A DNA stretch of 56,376 nucleotides from Lachnospiraceae bacterium (GCA_017621075.1 JAGATV010000027.1:1-56376), one strand, 5' to 3'; shown: positions 8,882 through 17,926, counted from the first letter of the stretch. The notes: a model not told the origin generated them from the sequence alone. Made by a program: numbers and translations.

Positions 8882-8921
8882 AAAATGCCCCACCCACCCC
8901 CAAGGGCGGATGAGACATTTT
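8882..8921 (-). terminator. Terminator of the uronate operon
   Basis: On the minus strand an 18-bp stem including several G-T pairs (AAAATGTCTCATCCGCCC with GGGTGGGTGGGGCATTTT) and a 4-base loop is followed by T-rich sequence, 28 bases after the kdgK stop. Confidence 0.8.
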
Positions 8922-8948
8922 CTTTTTATTTTTATTCTACAGAAACAA

Positions 8949-9980
8949 TTATCTCTGTACACGTCCGGAAGCGTCACCGCCAGCCAGAGTCTCAACTTCT
9001 TTTCTGGATACCAGGTTGAAGTCGCCGGGGATGGTGTGCTTTAATGCAGAAGCAGCTACACCATACTCAAGAGCATCCTTGAAGTTCTTGCCATCAAGCA
9101 TACCGCAGATAACACCACCAGCGAAGGAGTCACCACCACCTACACGGTCAACGATAGGATGAATGCTGTACTCTTTGGAGTGATAGAATTCCTTGGTATC
9201 TCTGGAGTAGATACATGCAGACCAACCGTTATCGGAAGCGGAACGGCTTACACGTAAGGAAGATACACAGTACTCGAAGTTGAACTTCTCTACCATCTGC
9301 TCAAAGATGGACTTGTAACCAGCAAGCTCAAGCTCACCACTGGTAACATCGGTATCGCCGGGCTTGAAGCCAAGTACTAACTCAGCATCTTCCTCATTAC
9401 CGATACATACATCAACGTACTGCATCAGGTTGGTCATAACCTTCTGTGCCTTCTCGGAAGACCACAGTTTCTTACGGAAGTTCAGGTCAACGGAAACCTT
9501 TACGCCGTGCTTCTTAGCAGCCTTCAAAGCTTCCTCGGTCAGAACTGCTGCGCTGTCAGATACAGCGGGAGTAATGCCGGTGAAGTGGAACCAGTCAGCG
9601 CCCTCAAAGATAGCATCGAAATCAAAATCTGCTGCAGTTGCAGTAGAGATAGAAGAATGCGCTCTGTCATAAACAACCTTGGAAGGTCTCATGGAAGAAC
9701 CGGACTCCAAGAAGTAGATACCAAGTCTCTCGCCACACTTAGCAATGTGCTTGGTTCCTACATTGTACTTTCTCAGAGCTGCTACTGCACACTCACCGAT
9801 CTCGTTGTTAGGTACAGCAGTAACGAACTCAGCATCGTGGCCATAGTTAGCCAGAGATACTGCAACGTTAGCCTCACCGCCGCCGTAGCATACGTCAAAC
9901 TCGTCTGCCTGGATAAACTTCTCATTGTTGGGGGTGGACAGTCTTAACATGATCTCACCCATGGTAATTACTTTTGCCAT
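8949..9980 (-). CDS. kdgK: 2-dehydro-3-deoxygluconokinase (PfkB family)
   Basis: 343 residues. PfkB-family ribokinase fold: N-terminal GEIMLRLS and GGGEANVAVSLA for sugar binding, and the C-terminal signature DRVGGGDSFAGG near 282-293 with the catalytic Asp. It phosphorylates 2-keto-3-deoxygluconate to KDPG in the cytoplasm. As the last gene of the five-gene operon it is followed by a terminator. Codon choice is strongly biased (GAAG, GCAG, CGGT-rich), as in highly expressed genes. KdgK is preferred over other sugar kinases because of the neighbouring KDPG aldolase, KduI and KduD. Confidence 0.92.
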   Translation of the reverse strand: MAKVITMGEIMLRLSTPNNEKFIQADEFDVCYGGGEANVAVSLANYGHDAEFVTAVPNNEIGECAVAALRKYNVGTKHIAKCGERLGIYFLESGSSMRPSKVVYDRAHSSISTATAADFDFDAIFEGADWFHFTGITPAVSDSAAVLTEEALKAAKKHGVKVSVDLNFRKKLWSSEKAQKVMTNLMQYVDVCIGNEEDAELVLGFKPGDTDVTSGELELAGYKSIFEQMVEKFNFEYCVSSLRVSRSASDNGWSACIYSRDTKEFYHSKEYSIHPIVDRVGGGDSFAGGVICGMLDGKNFKDALEYGVAASALKHTIPGDFNLVSRKEVETLAGGDASGRVQR

Positions 9981-10108
9981 TTTTGTAAATTCCTTTCCTC
10001 ATTGTTTTCTGCGGGCTTCCCTGATGTGCAAGTCCGCTTGTGGCCCCGGCCGTTCATACAACCGGGTGTAAAAATTATATGTGCATGCTCTAATGAGCTT
10101 ATGCCCTT

Positions 10109-11074
10109 TTATTTCTGAACAAGATGTACAGCAAATCCGCCGATCTCTTCCTTCAGATAAACAGCCTTCAGGTTGCCCTTTGCATCTCTCTTCTCGGTGC
10201 TTGCATCGAACTCAACACCAAGAACGGTGCTCAAGTAGTTCACTGCTCTCTCAATGTAGTTGGTTCTTACAGCGATATGGCCGTTCTTTCCAAGATAAGG
10301 AGTCTTCATGACTTCCAGTGCAGTACCTGCAAATACGGAGCTGTTGCCAACCTTAGCGGGCATACCGAAGATAAATGCGAAACGGTTAGCTGCCTTCTCT
10401 GCTTCCTCTGCATTCTCAGCATTTACGCCAACGTGAGCCAGCTCAAAGCCAAGCATGGTCTGAACTGCTTCTCTGGTCAGCTGCTCGATCTTGTCCCACT
10501 CGCCTGCATTGATCAGATCGCCGGGAACCATCCAGGAGCCGCCGCATGCGATGATCTTGGGGAAGTCAAGGTAAGAGGTCAGGTTCTTTGCATTGACACC
10601 GCCGGTAGGCATGAACTTCATATTGACATAAGGAGCTGCCATAGCCTTGATCTTTGCAAGTCCGCCGGACTGCTCAGCAGGGAAGAACTTTACCACATCC
10701 AGGCCAAGTTCGATAGCCTGCTCGATGTCGCTGGGGCTGGAAGTACCGGGAGTGATCGGTACATTCTTCTCGATACAATATTTTACAGTATTGGGATTCA
10801 GACCGGGGCTTACGATAAACTTGGCACCTGCTGCCACTGCTGCATCTACCTGCTCTGCGTTCAGTACAGTACCTGCACCTACACACATCTCGGGGAAATT
10901 GTCGGTCATGATCTTGATAGCTTCTGCTGCTGCGCTGGTACGGAAGGTAACCTCTGCGCAGGGAAGTCCGCCTGCACACAGAGCCTTTGCCAAAGGAAGG
11001 GCGTCTGCTGCATTGTCGATCTTAACGACCGGAACAATACCGATCTTGCTGATTTGCTCTAAAACTGCGTTCAT
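10109..11074 (-). CDS. kdgA: KDPG/KHG aldolase with C-terminal VOC-like domain
   Basis: 321 residues, about 105 more than ordinary Eda/KdgA. Residues 1-210 are the aldolase: catalytic Glu41 (CAEVTFRT) and Schiff-base Lys129 (LDVVKFFPAE). Residues 213-321 look like a half glyoxalase/VOC fold (ELAHVGVNAEN, HIAVRTNYIERAVNYL, GGFAVHLVQK). The aldolase splits 2-keto-3-deoxy-6-phosphogluconate into pyruvate and glyceraldehyde-3-phosphate. The tail's role is unknown; metal or substrate sensing are only guesses. It lies between kdgK and the RpiB-like gene. Confidence 0.9.
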   Translation of the reverse strand: MNAVLEQISKIGIVPVVKIDNAADALPLAKALCAGGLPCAEVTFRTSAAAEAIKIMTDNFPEMCVGAGTVLNAEQVDAAVAAGAKFIVSPGLNPNTVKYCIEKNVPITPGTSSPSDIEQAIELGLDVVKFFPAEQSGGLAKIKAMAAPYVNMKFMPTGGVNAKNLTSYLDFPKIIACGGSWMVPGDLINAGEWDKIEQLTREAVQTMLGFELAHVGVNAENAEEAEKAANRFAFIFGMPAKVGNSSVFAGTALEVMKTPYLGKNGHIAVRTNYIERAVNYLSTVLGVEFDASTEKRDAKGNLKAVYLKEEIGGFAVHLVQK

Positions 11075-11125
11075 TTTGTCCTCTTTTCCGCCATATATAT
11101 GGCATTTTGTTATAAATTTGGCTTG

Positions 11126-11764
11126 TTATGCCAGAATTTCCTTTACACAGGCTGCAATTGCTTCATCCTTGCAGTTGTCGAAGAAATATTCGCTGAACTT
11201 TTCACCGGATAATGCACCCTTCACCAGCTCTCTGTCCAGATTCTTCAGGATGGTCACCATATCGGTATGGGTCACTTCCTTCACCTGATCCAGGATCTTT
11301 TTGTTGCGCTGCTCGGGAACCACTCTCTCAGGGGGATATCCGCCACCGCCGGGAGCGCAGAACAGCTTCTCAAAAGTGTACTCCAGATTCAGTTCGCCGC
11401 CCCAGCCGAAATTCTCAGCAAAGGGAAGGGCTACACAGTTGCCGTCATTTACCTGGGTAAACAGATAGGCATCCAGGGGGGAAGTAATATGTCCGCACAA
11501 TACCTTGGGGAAGGAATTGCATGCCAGCATGGCGCCTTCACCGGTACCGCATCCGGTGATGACGAAATCTGCAGCACCGGAGTTGATCAGCACTGCTGCC
11601 AGGATACCATTCTGAACATAGGTCAGGGGATTGGGATCCTCGGCACCGCACATACCGTAGTTGAACACCTCATGTCCGTAAGGTGCAGCCACCTTCTTCA
11701 AAGTATTGTAGATCAGCTCATTCTTTCCAGCCTGGCTGTTCTCATTGATCAATGCAATCTTCAT
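11126..11764 (-). CDS. RpiB/LacA/LacB-family sugar-phosphate isomerase
   Basis: 212 residues, longer than typical RpiB (about 150). The N-terminus MKIALINENSQAGKNELI and the segment VITGCGTGEGAMLACNSF follow the RpiB/LacAB fold, with a Cys in the position where RpiB has its catalytic Cys (TGCGTG). An additional C-terminal segment of about 60 residues follows. It is embedded in the uronate operon between the dehydrogenase and the aldolase, so it may isomerise a keto-deoxy or ketouronate intermediate. The exact substrate cannot be read from sequence. Confidence 0.8.
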   Translation of the reverse strand: MKIALINENSQAGKNELIYNTLKKVAAPYGHEVFNYGMCGAEDPNPLTYVQNGILAAVLINSGAADFVITGCGTGEGAMLACNSFPKVLCGHITSPLDAYLFTQVNDGNCVALPFAENFGWGGELNLEYTFEKLFCAPGGGGYPPERVVPEQRNKKILDQVKEVTHTDMVTILKNLDRELVKGALSGEKFSEYFFDNCKDEAIAACVKEILA

Positions 11765-11799
11765 GTCATAAACCTTTCTATTGTGAAATCTGTCCTTCC

Positions 11800-12603
11800 T
11801 TAGCTGGGCTGCTTTCCGATGTAAGCCAGGATACCGCCGTCAACATAGAGGATGTGACCGTTTACTGCGTTGGATGCCTCGGATGCAAGGAATACTGCAG
11901 GACCGGTGAGTTCTTCAGGCTTCAGCCATCTGTTGGCAGGAGTCTTTGCGCAGATAAACTGGTCGAAAGGATGTCTGCTGCCGTCAGGCTGGATCTCACG
12001 AAGAGGTGCAGTCTGGGGAGTCTCGATATAACCGGGTCCGATGCCGTTACACTGAATGTTGTACTGGCCGTACTCGGAACAGATATTCTTGGTGAGCATC
12101 TTTAAGCCACCCTTTGCTGCTGCATAAGCAGATACGGTCTCTCGTCCCAGCTCAGACATCATGGAGCAGATATTGATGATCTTACCATGGCCCTTTTCGA
12201 TCATTGCAGGGATAACTGCCTTGGAAACGATGAAGGGACCGTTTAAGTCGATGTCGATAACCTGTCTGAACTGTGCAGCGGTCATTTCGATCATGGGGAT
12301 ACGCTTGATGATACCTGCGTTATTTACCAGGATATCGATGGTACCTACTTCTTCTGCGATCTTTGCTACCAGTGCGTTTACAGCATCCTCATCGGTAACA
12401 TCACATACATAACCGTGAGCCTTGATGCCTTTCTCTTCATAAGCCTTCAGACCCTTGTCCACCAGCTCCTGGTTGATGTCATTGAAGCAAATAGTTGCGC
12501 CTGCCTCTGCATAAGCGGATGCGATAGCGAAACCAATACCATAAGATGCACCGGTAACCAGTGCTACTTTGCCTTCCAGAGAGAAGTTTGTGAAGTTTGA
12601 CAT
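11800..12603 (-). CDS. kduD: Short-chain dehydrogenase, KduD-like (2-dehydro-3-deoxy-D-gluconate 5-dehydrogenase)
   Basis: 267 residues. Classical SDR: cofactor motif TGASYGIG at 17-24, NNAG near 92, catalytic YAAAK near 165. It resembles both gluconate 5-dehydrogenase and KduD. The immediate neighbour upstream is kduI, and together they convert 5-keto-4-deoxyuronate to 2-keto-3-deoxygluconate with NAD(P)H, so KduD is the better reading. The assignment between the two depends on context and not on a diagnostic residue. Confidence 0.82.
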   Translation of the reverse strand: MSNFTNFSLEGKVALVTGASYGIGFAIASAYAEAGATICFNDINQELVDKGLKAYEEKGIKAHGYVCDVTDEDAVNALVAKIAEEVGTIDILVNNAGIIKRIPMIEMTAAQFRQVIDIDLNGPFIVSKAVIPAMIEKGHGKIINICSMMSELGRETVSAYAAAKGGLKMLTKNICSEYGQYNIQCNGIGPGYIETPQTAPLREIQPDGSRHPFDQFICAKTPANRWLKPEELTGPAVFLASEASNAVNGHILYVDGGILAYIGKQPS

Positions 12604-12635
12604 TTTCGTAATCTCCTTTTCTTTATGCTTATTTA

Positions 12636-13499
12636 TTATTTCAGATCTTTGTTGGCTACGCCGTCCATGTCGTCAAAGTCCTGATTCTCGCCTACCATGC
12701 CCCAGATAAAGGTATATGCTCTGGAACCGCATCCGGAATGAATGGACCAACTGGGAGAGATCACGGCTTCTTCATTCCTCATCACGATATGGCGGGTCTC
12801 GTCGGGCTCGCCCATGTAATGCATTACAAAGGCATCTTCCGGCATTTCAAAGTACATATATACTTCCATACGTCTGTCGTGGGTGTGACAGGGCATGGTA
12901 TTCCAGACACTGCCGGGCTCAAGCTTTGTCATGCCCATCTCCAACTGGCAGCTCTCCACCTGGCCGGGAAGGATATATTTGCAGATAACTCTATGGTTAG
13001 CATCCTCCAGGCAACCAAGCTCTACCTTATTTTCATCCTTTACGATGACCACACCCGGTTCCGGTGTTCCGGCAGGTTTGATGACTACCGTGGGGCAGGT
13101 CCTGTGTGCAGGAGCAGAATTCATATAGAATTTTGCCGGGTTCTGCGCATCTTCGCTTGCAAAGCTGATCTCCTTAGACCCCATGCCGATATACATTGCT
13201 TCCTTGAAGCCTATCTTGTTGACCTTTCCGTCAACGGTAATGGTGCCGGCACCTCCGATGTTGATGACACCAAGCTCTCTTCTCTGGCAGAAATATTCTG
13301 CCCGAAGCTCGTCCCCTGCTGTCAGAGGAATCGGTTCTGCGGTAGGTACTGCCGCACCTGTAATGATCCTGTCGATGTGGCTGTATACCAGTTTGATGCT
13401 GCCCGGTACGAAAAGATCCTGGATCAGGAATTCTTCTCTCAGACGCTCTGTGGTATAATGCTTCACATCTCTGGGTGATACTGCTGTTCTAAGTTCCAC
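12636..13499 (-). CDS. kduI: 5-dehydro-4-deoxy-D-glucuronate isomerase
   Basis: 287 residues, close to the usual 276-280. A cupin with the metal site visible in PCHTHDRRMEVYMYFE near 200-215 (two His, one Glu), the fourth ligand expected in the later cupin strand. It isomerises 5-keto-4-deoxyuronate, the product of unsaturated uronides released from pectin, hyaluronan or other glycosaminoglycans. Start is GTG with GAGAGG 6 bases upstream; no in-frame ATG is better placed. First gene of the operon, directly behind the palindromic promoter. Confidence 0.93.
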   Translation of the reverse strand: MELRTAVSPRDVKHYTTERLREEFLIQDLFVPGSIKLVYSHIDRIITGAAVPTAEPIPLTAGDELRAEYFCQRRELGVINIGGAGTITVDGKVNKIGFKEAMYIGMGSKEISFASEDAQNPAKFYMNSAPAHRTCPTVVIKPAGTPEPGVVIVKDENKVELGCLEDANHRVICKYILPGQVESCQLEMGMTKLEPGSVWNTMPCHTHDRRMEVYMYFEMPEDAFVMHYMGEPDETRHIVMRNEEAVISPSWSIHSGCGSRAYTFIWGMVGENQDFDDMDGVANKDLK

Positions 13500-13568
13500 C
13501 TTACGCCTCTCTTTCTTCGGCTGCCTTAAACCATTGAACCCACAGCCGACTTATGCCATTTAAAAAAA

Positions 13569-13621
13569 GAAATGGCCATATAGTTAATACACATTATACC
13601 ATACTGTATGGCCATTTCCAA
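13569..13621 (-). promoter_or_regulatory. Promoter of the kdu/kdg operon nested in palindromes
   Basis: On the minus strand TTGGAA (13616-13621) and TATAAT (13593-13598) are 17 bp apart. The spacer contains the palindrome CCATAC-A-GTATGG, and the whole promoter is bracketed by a 12-bp inverted repeat (GAAATGGCCATA at 13569-13580, its complement at 13607-13618). A regulator bound here would block RNA polymerase, as expected for substrate-induced uronate operons. No regulator gene is adjacent. Confidence 0.8.
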
Positions 13622-13662
13622 CAAAAAATATTTTTTTCACAAACAAATTATTGCATTTTTCT

Positions 13663-15594
13663 TCAACCGCCGATACTGTTTCCGGTATAGAGCTGATAAT
13701 ATCTTCCTTTTTCCGCAATCAGTTCCTCATGGGGGCCTCTCTCTATGATGCGGCCATTTTCAAGGACCATGATGCAGTCACTGTTGCGGACCGTGGAAAG
13801 CCTGTGGGCGATGACAAACGTGGTCCTGCCCTTCATCAACTGGTCCATGCCGCTCTGGACGATCTTTTCCGTTCTGGTATCGATGGAGCTGGTGGCCTCA
13901 TCCAGGATCAGCACCGGAGGATCTGCAATGGCTGCTCTTGCAATGGCAATAAGCTGCCTCTGCCCCTGGCTTAAGTTGGCGCCGTCACCGGTGAGCACTG
14001 TCTGATAGCCCTGTGGCAGTCTGCGGATGAAACCGTCCGCATTGGCTAACTTTGCCGCCTTTATGACTTCCTCATCGGTAGCGTCCAGACGCCCGTAGCG
14101 GATGTTCTCCATAACAGTGTTGGTGAACAGATGGGTATCCTGCAGTACGATGCCAAGAGAACGCCTCAGATCAGACTTTCGGATCTTATTGATATTGATA
14201 CCGTCATAGCGGATCTTGCCATCCTGGATATCATAAAATCTGTTGATCAGGTTGGTGATGGTGGTCTTGCCTGCACCTGTGGACCCTACAAAGGCGATCT
14301 TCTGCCCCGGGGTTGCATACATCTTGATATTGTGAAGGACCGTCTTTTCCTCCGTATATCCAAAATCCACATCATCAAAAGTCACATCTCCCTTAAGCTC
14401 CACATAATCGGTCGTACCCGTTTCCTTGTGGAAATGCTTCCATGCCCACATTCCGGTCCGCTCTTTCGTCTCCACGATCTGACCCTTTTCCAGTTTGGCA
14501 TTTACAAGGGTCACATACCCGTCATCCACCTCGGGTTCTTCGTCCAGGAGCTTAAAGATACGCTCTGCGCCCGCAAGGGCCATTACGATACTGTTAAACT
14601 GCATGCTCACCTGGTTGATGGGCATATTGAAGCTTTTGTTGAAGGTCAAAAAGCTGGCAAGGCCGCCCAGAGTAAAACCGCCGATCTGATTTAGCACCAG
14701 GATGCCGCCCACCATGGCACACAGCACATAGCTCACATTGCCCAGTTGCGCATTGATAGGTCCTACCACATTGGAAAACTGGTTCGCATGGAATGCACTG
14801 TCGAACAGCCTGTCATTCAGTTCTTTGAACTGTTCCTCGCTCTTCTCCTCGTGGCAGAATACCTTCACAACCTTCTGTCCTTCCATCATTTCCTCAATAA
14901 AACTGTTTACCGCACCCAGATCCTTCTGCTGTGCCATAAAGAACCGGCCGGACAGTCCCGCTACCTTCCGGGTGACAAGCAGCATGACCGCCACCACTAC
15001 AACAGTCAGCACCGTCAAAGGAATGTTCAGCACGACCATGCTGGTGAACACACTGACGATGGTAATGACACTGGAGAGAAGCTGGGGCATACTCTGGCTG
15101 ATCATCTGTCTTAAGGCATCGATATCATTGGTATAAAGAGACATGATATCCCCATGGGCATGGGTGTCAAAATACCGGATGGGCAGACTTTCCATGTGAT
15201 GGAACATATCGTCACGGAGATTCTTCAAAGTGCCTTGGGATACATTGACCATGATACGATTATAAATAAAGGTGGACACCGCACCTATCAGATAAAAGCC
15301 TGCCACCCGCAGGATCGCCTGCAGCAAAGGTCCGAAATCCGGATTGTCGCTCAGAAGCAAAGGTGTGATGTAACCGTCGATCAGAGTCTTGGTGAACATG
15401 GTTCCCTGTACATTGGCAAGGACACTGATCAGGATGCAGACCGCAACGATCACAAGATGTGGCGCATAATTCTTTAAGATATATTTCATCAGTCTCTTAA
15501 AAAGTTTTCCGGGGTCCTGAAGCTTCGGTCTGGGGCCATGTGCTTTGGGACCGGGGCCATGCCCCATTTTTACTTCCTTTACCTTTTCTGCCAT
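13663..15594 (-). CDS. ABC exporter, permease-ATPase fusion (heterodimer subunit with consensus ATPase site)
   Basis: 643 residues: six-helix membrane domain (about 40-345) and ATPase domain (about 395-635). Walker A GSTGAGKTT near 436, Walker B ending LDEATSSID near 563 with the catalytic Glu present, but the signature is LSQGQ in place of LSGGQ near 543. A 40-residue insertion links the two domains. The partner subunit upstream overlaps by one base (TAATG). Together they resemble BmrCD or TM287/288-type multidrug exporters. The substrate is unknown. The Pro/Gly/His-rich start (GHGPGPKAHGPRPK) is cytoplasmic. Confidence 0.93.
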   Translation of the reverse strand: MAEKVKEVKMGHGPGPKAHGPRPKLQDPGKLFKRLMKYILKNYAPHLVIVAVCILISVLANVQGTMFTKTLIDGYITPLLLSDNPDFGPLLQAILRVAGFYLIGAVSTFIYNRIMVNVSQGTLKNLRDDMFHHMESLPIRYFDTHAHGDIMSLYTNDIDALRQMISQSMPQLLSSVITIVSVFTSMVVLNIPLTVLTVVVVAVMLLVTRKVAGLSGRFFMAQQKDLGAVNSFIEEMMEGQKVVKVFCHEEKSEEQFKELNDRLFDSAFHANQFSNVVGPINAQLGNVSYVLCAMVGGILVLNQIGGFTLGGLASFLTFNKSFNMPINQVSMQFNSIVMALAGAERIFKLLDEEPEVDDGYVTLVNAKLEKGQIVETKERTGMWAWKHFHKETGTTDYVELKGDVTFDDVDFGYTEEKTVLHNIKMYATPGQKIAFVGSTGAGKTTITNLINRFYDIQDGKIRYDGININKIRKSDLRRSLGIVLQDTHLFTNTVMENIRYGRLDATDEEVIKAAKLANADGFIRRLPQGYQTVLTGDGANLSQGQRQLIAIARAAIADPPVLILDEATSSIDTRTEKIVQSGMDQLMKGRTTFVIAHRLSTVRNSDCIMVLENGRIIERGPHEELIAEKGRYYQLYTGNSIGG

Positions 15595-17345
15595 TACATC
15601 TCACCTTCTTTCTCGTCAAAATCTCCGCTGCCGGAAGTCTGGGATTCATAGACTTCCCTGTAGATCTCATTGGTCTCAAGCAGTTCCTCATGGGTTCCGA
15701 AGCCGCCGACCCTGCCGTCATCCATGACGATGATCCTGTCAGCGCCGCTGACACTGGACACCCTCTGGGCAATGATGATCTTGGTGGTCCCGGGAATCTC
15801 CTCCGCAAAGGCTTTCCTGATCCTTGCATCCGTCGACGTATCCACTGCGCTGGTAGAATCATCCAGGATCAGGATCTTAGGCTTCTTTAACAGCGCCCTG
15901 GCAATACACAGCCTCTGCTTCTGTCCCCCGGATACATTGCTTCCGCCCTGTTCGATATAGGTGTCATACCCCTCCGGCATCTTCCTTATAAATTCATCCG
16001 CACAGGCCAGTTTGCATGCCCGGATACACTCTTCTTTTGTGGCATTCTCATCGCCCCAGCGCAGATTTTCCAGGATGGTCCCCGAAAACAGTACATTCTT
16101 CTGCAGCACTACAGACACTTCATTTCGCAGAGTTTCCAGATCATATTCCCGCACATCCCTGCCGCCTACGAGTACCGCTCCTTCCGTCACATCATAGAGC
16201 CGGCTGATCAGATTCACCAGACTGGTCTTGGCGCTTCCGGTTCCTCCGATAATACCGATGGTCTCGCCCGTTTTGATAGACAGATTGATATTGTCCAGCA
16301 CCGACTTGCCACTGTCCTTATGATACCGGAAATCCACATTCCTAAACTCGATGCTCCCGTCCGCCACTTCCATTACCGGATTTTCAGGATTGACGATATC
16401 CGCTTTCTCCTCCAGCACTTCCTTGATACGCTTTAAGCTTGCGGAGCTCATGGTCAGCATGACAAAGATCATGGAGAGCATCATCAGGCTCATCAGGATA
16501 TTCATACAGTAGGTCAGCAGGTTCATCATCTGTCCCGTGGTAAGGCTGTCTGCCACGATCATCTTGGCACCCAGCCAACTGATCAGAAGGATACAGGTGT
16601 ATACCGTGATCTGCATGAGCGGCATGTTGAGTACCATATACTTTTCTGCATTGACAAACATCTTATAGACATTGCTGCTGGCTTTCGAGAACTTTTCCTT
16701 CTCGTAATCCTCCCTCACAAAGGCCTTCACCACACGGATGGAGGAAACATTCTCCTGAACACTGGCATTTAAGTCATCGTACTTTTTGAACACGGCATCA
16801 AAATATTTCATGGTCCTTCTGATGAGGAATACCAGTATGACCGCCAGAAAGATCACTGCCCCCAGATAGACCGAAGCGAGTTCAGGCTTGATGGTAAATG
16901 CCATGATCATGGCAAAGATCAGGGAAAAAGGCGCCCTGGTGCCCATGCGCAACAGCATCTGATAAGCATTCTGTACGTTGGTCACATCCGTGGTAAGTCT
17001 GGTGACCAGCCCTGCGGTGCTGAACTTATCAATGTTGGAGAAGGAATAGGTCTGGATATTTTTGTACATCGCCTCTCTCAAATTGCGGGCAAGTCCTGTT
17101 GACGCCCTGGCCCCGAAGCGGCCGCCCAGCACACCCGCAGTCAGCCCGATGACCGCCACCACAAACATAAAGCCGCCCATCTTGCAGATATGTGACATGT
17201 CTCCTTTCTCCACGCCGTTGTCCACGATGGATGCCATCATTAGCGGGATGATCATTTCCATGACGACCTCCAGGATCATGAACACAGGCGTCAGGATGGA
17301 ATCCTTCTTAAAACCTTTTAAATTTCCTGTAACAGTCTTGATCAT
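15594..17345 (-). CDS. ABC exporter, permease-ATPase fusion (heterodimer subunit with degenerate ATPase site)
   Basis: 583 residues, six membrane helices to about 310, then the ATPase domain. Walker A reads GGTGSAKTS (near 370), with Ala for the usual Gly, and Walker B ends LDDSTSAVD (near 491), with Asp replacing the catalytic Glu; the signature VSGGQ is canonical. These changes pair with the LSQGQ signature of the partner to make one degenerate and one competent site, as in heterodimeric exporters. It lies 31 bases after the MarR gene, which probably represses the operon. Confidence 0.93.
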   Translation of the reverse strand: MIKTVTGNLKGFKKDSILTPVFMILEVVMEMIIPLMMASIVDNGVEKGDMSHICKMGGFMFVVAVIGLTAGVLGGRFGARASTGLARNLREAMYKNIQTYSFSNIDKFSTAGLVTRLTTDVTNVQNAYQMLLRMGTRAPFSLIFAMIMAFTIKPELASVYLGAVIFLAVILVFLIRRTMKYFDAVFKKYDDLNASVQENVSSIRVVKAFVREDYEKEKFSKASSNVYKMFVNAEKYMVLNMPLMQITVYTCILLISWLGAKMIVADSLTTGQMMNLLTYCMNILMSLMMLSMIFVMLTMSSASLKRIKEVLEEKADIVNPENPVMEVADGSIEFRNVDFRYHKDSGKSVLDNINLSIKTGETIGIIGGTGSAKTSLVNLISRLYDVTEGAVLVGGRDVREYDLETLRNEVSVVLQKNVLFSGTILENLRWGDENATKEECIRACKLACADEFIRKMPEGYDTYIEQGGSNVSGGQKQRLCIARALLKKPKILILDDSTSAVDTSTDARIRKAFAEEIPGTTKIIIAQRVSSVSGADRIIVMDDGRVGGFGTHEELLETNEIYREVYESQTSGSGDFDEKEGEM

Positions 17346-17376
17346 TTGATTCTTCCTTTCTTCTTATCTCTTTTTG

Positions 17377-17835
17377 TCATATCTGATCTTTTTCCGTAAT
17401 ATTCTCGATCATCTTTTTGATGGTGCGCAGGAACACTTCCATATCCTCCGGGGGGATATCCTGTCTGAGCTTTTTTTCCGTCTCCCGGATATTTTCGGAA
17501 ATAGTGCTGTCGATCTGTCTGGCACGCTCTGTCAGGACGATCCGCTTACAGCGGCCGTCGTCTCGGGATGCCTCCCGCCTCACCAGATCATTCTTTTCCA
17601 TGAGATGCAGTACCTCCGTCAGTGTGGACTTCCCAATATTCAGCGCACTCTCCAGCTCCCGCTGGTAGACAGCATGATCCTGACTGTGGGCCAGATATCC
17701 CAGTATCCAACGCTGCATCATAGTCAGGTTCCGGATGTCGTCCTCCTGCTCGCTCCGCTCTTTTGATTTGCGCAGTTCATTCCCCAGCTTTCTCACCAGA
17801 AATCCCACTGCATTTTCTCTGTCATCCACAAACAT
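17377..17835 (-). CDS. MarR-family transcriptional regulator of the ABC exporter
   Basis: 152 residues from the ATG at 17835 (GGGGTGA upstream). The open frame runs 28 codons further to 17919, but that part overlaps the promoter, so the later start is correct. Winged helix at about 45-110 (YQRELESALNIGKSTLTEVL, KNDLVRREASRDDGR) with MarR-type dimer helices at both ends. It probably represses its own operon through the TTCGTGCAC sites just upstream and is released by an exporter substrate. Confidence 0.92.
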   Translation of the reverse strand: MFVDDRENAVGFLVRKLGNELRKSKERSEQEDDIRNLTMMQRWILGYLAHSQDHAVYQRELESALNIGKSTLTEVLHLMEKNDLVRREASRDDGRCKRIVLTERARQIDSTISENIRETEKKLRQDIPPEDMEVFLRTIKKMIENITEKDQI

Positions 17836-17861
17836 TCCGATCTCACCCCTCAAAAAACAAA

Positions 17862-17919
17862 TTCGTGCACAGATAGTTCGTGCACGAATCATTTTATGCT
17901 TTATCGTTTTTCCTGTCAA
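17862..17919 (-). promoter_or_regulatory. MarR-ABC promoter and operator
   Basis: On the minus strand TTGACA (17914-17919), 17 bp, TAAAAT (17891-17896). Immediately downstream, at the expected transcription start, stands the perfect 12-bp palindrome TTCGTGCACGAA (17877-17888), and TTCGTGCAC is repeated at 17862-17870, 15 bp away. This is the placement expected for an autoregulated MarR operator. Confidence 0.85.
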
Positions 17920-17926
17920 CAGGGTA

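Noticed and set aside
10124-11062. Long open plus-strand frame opposite the KDPG aldolase gene
   Set aside because: It is a shadow of the biased codons of kdgA; its translation is Cys-rich with no recognisable domain and no ribosome site.
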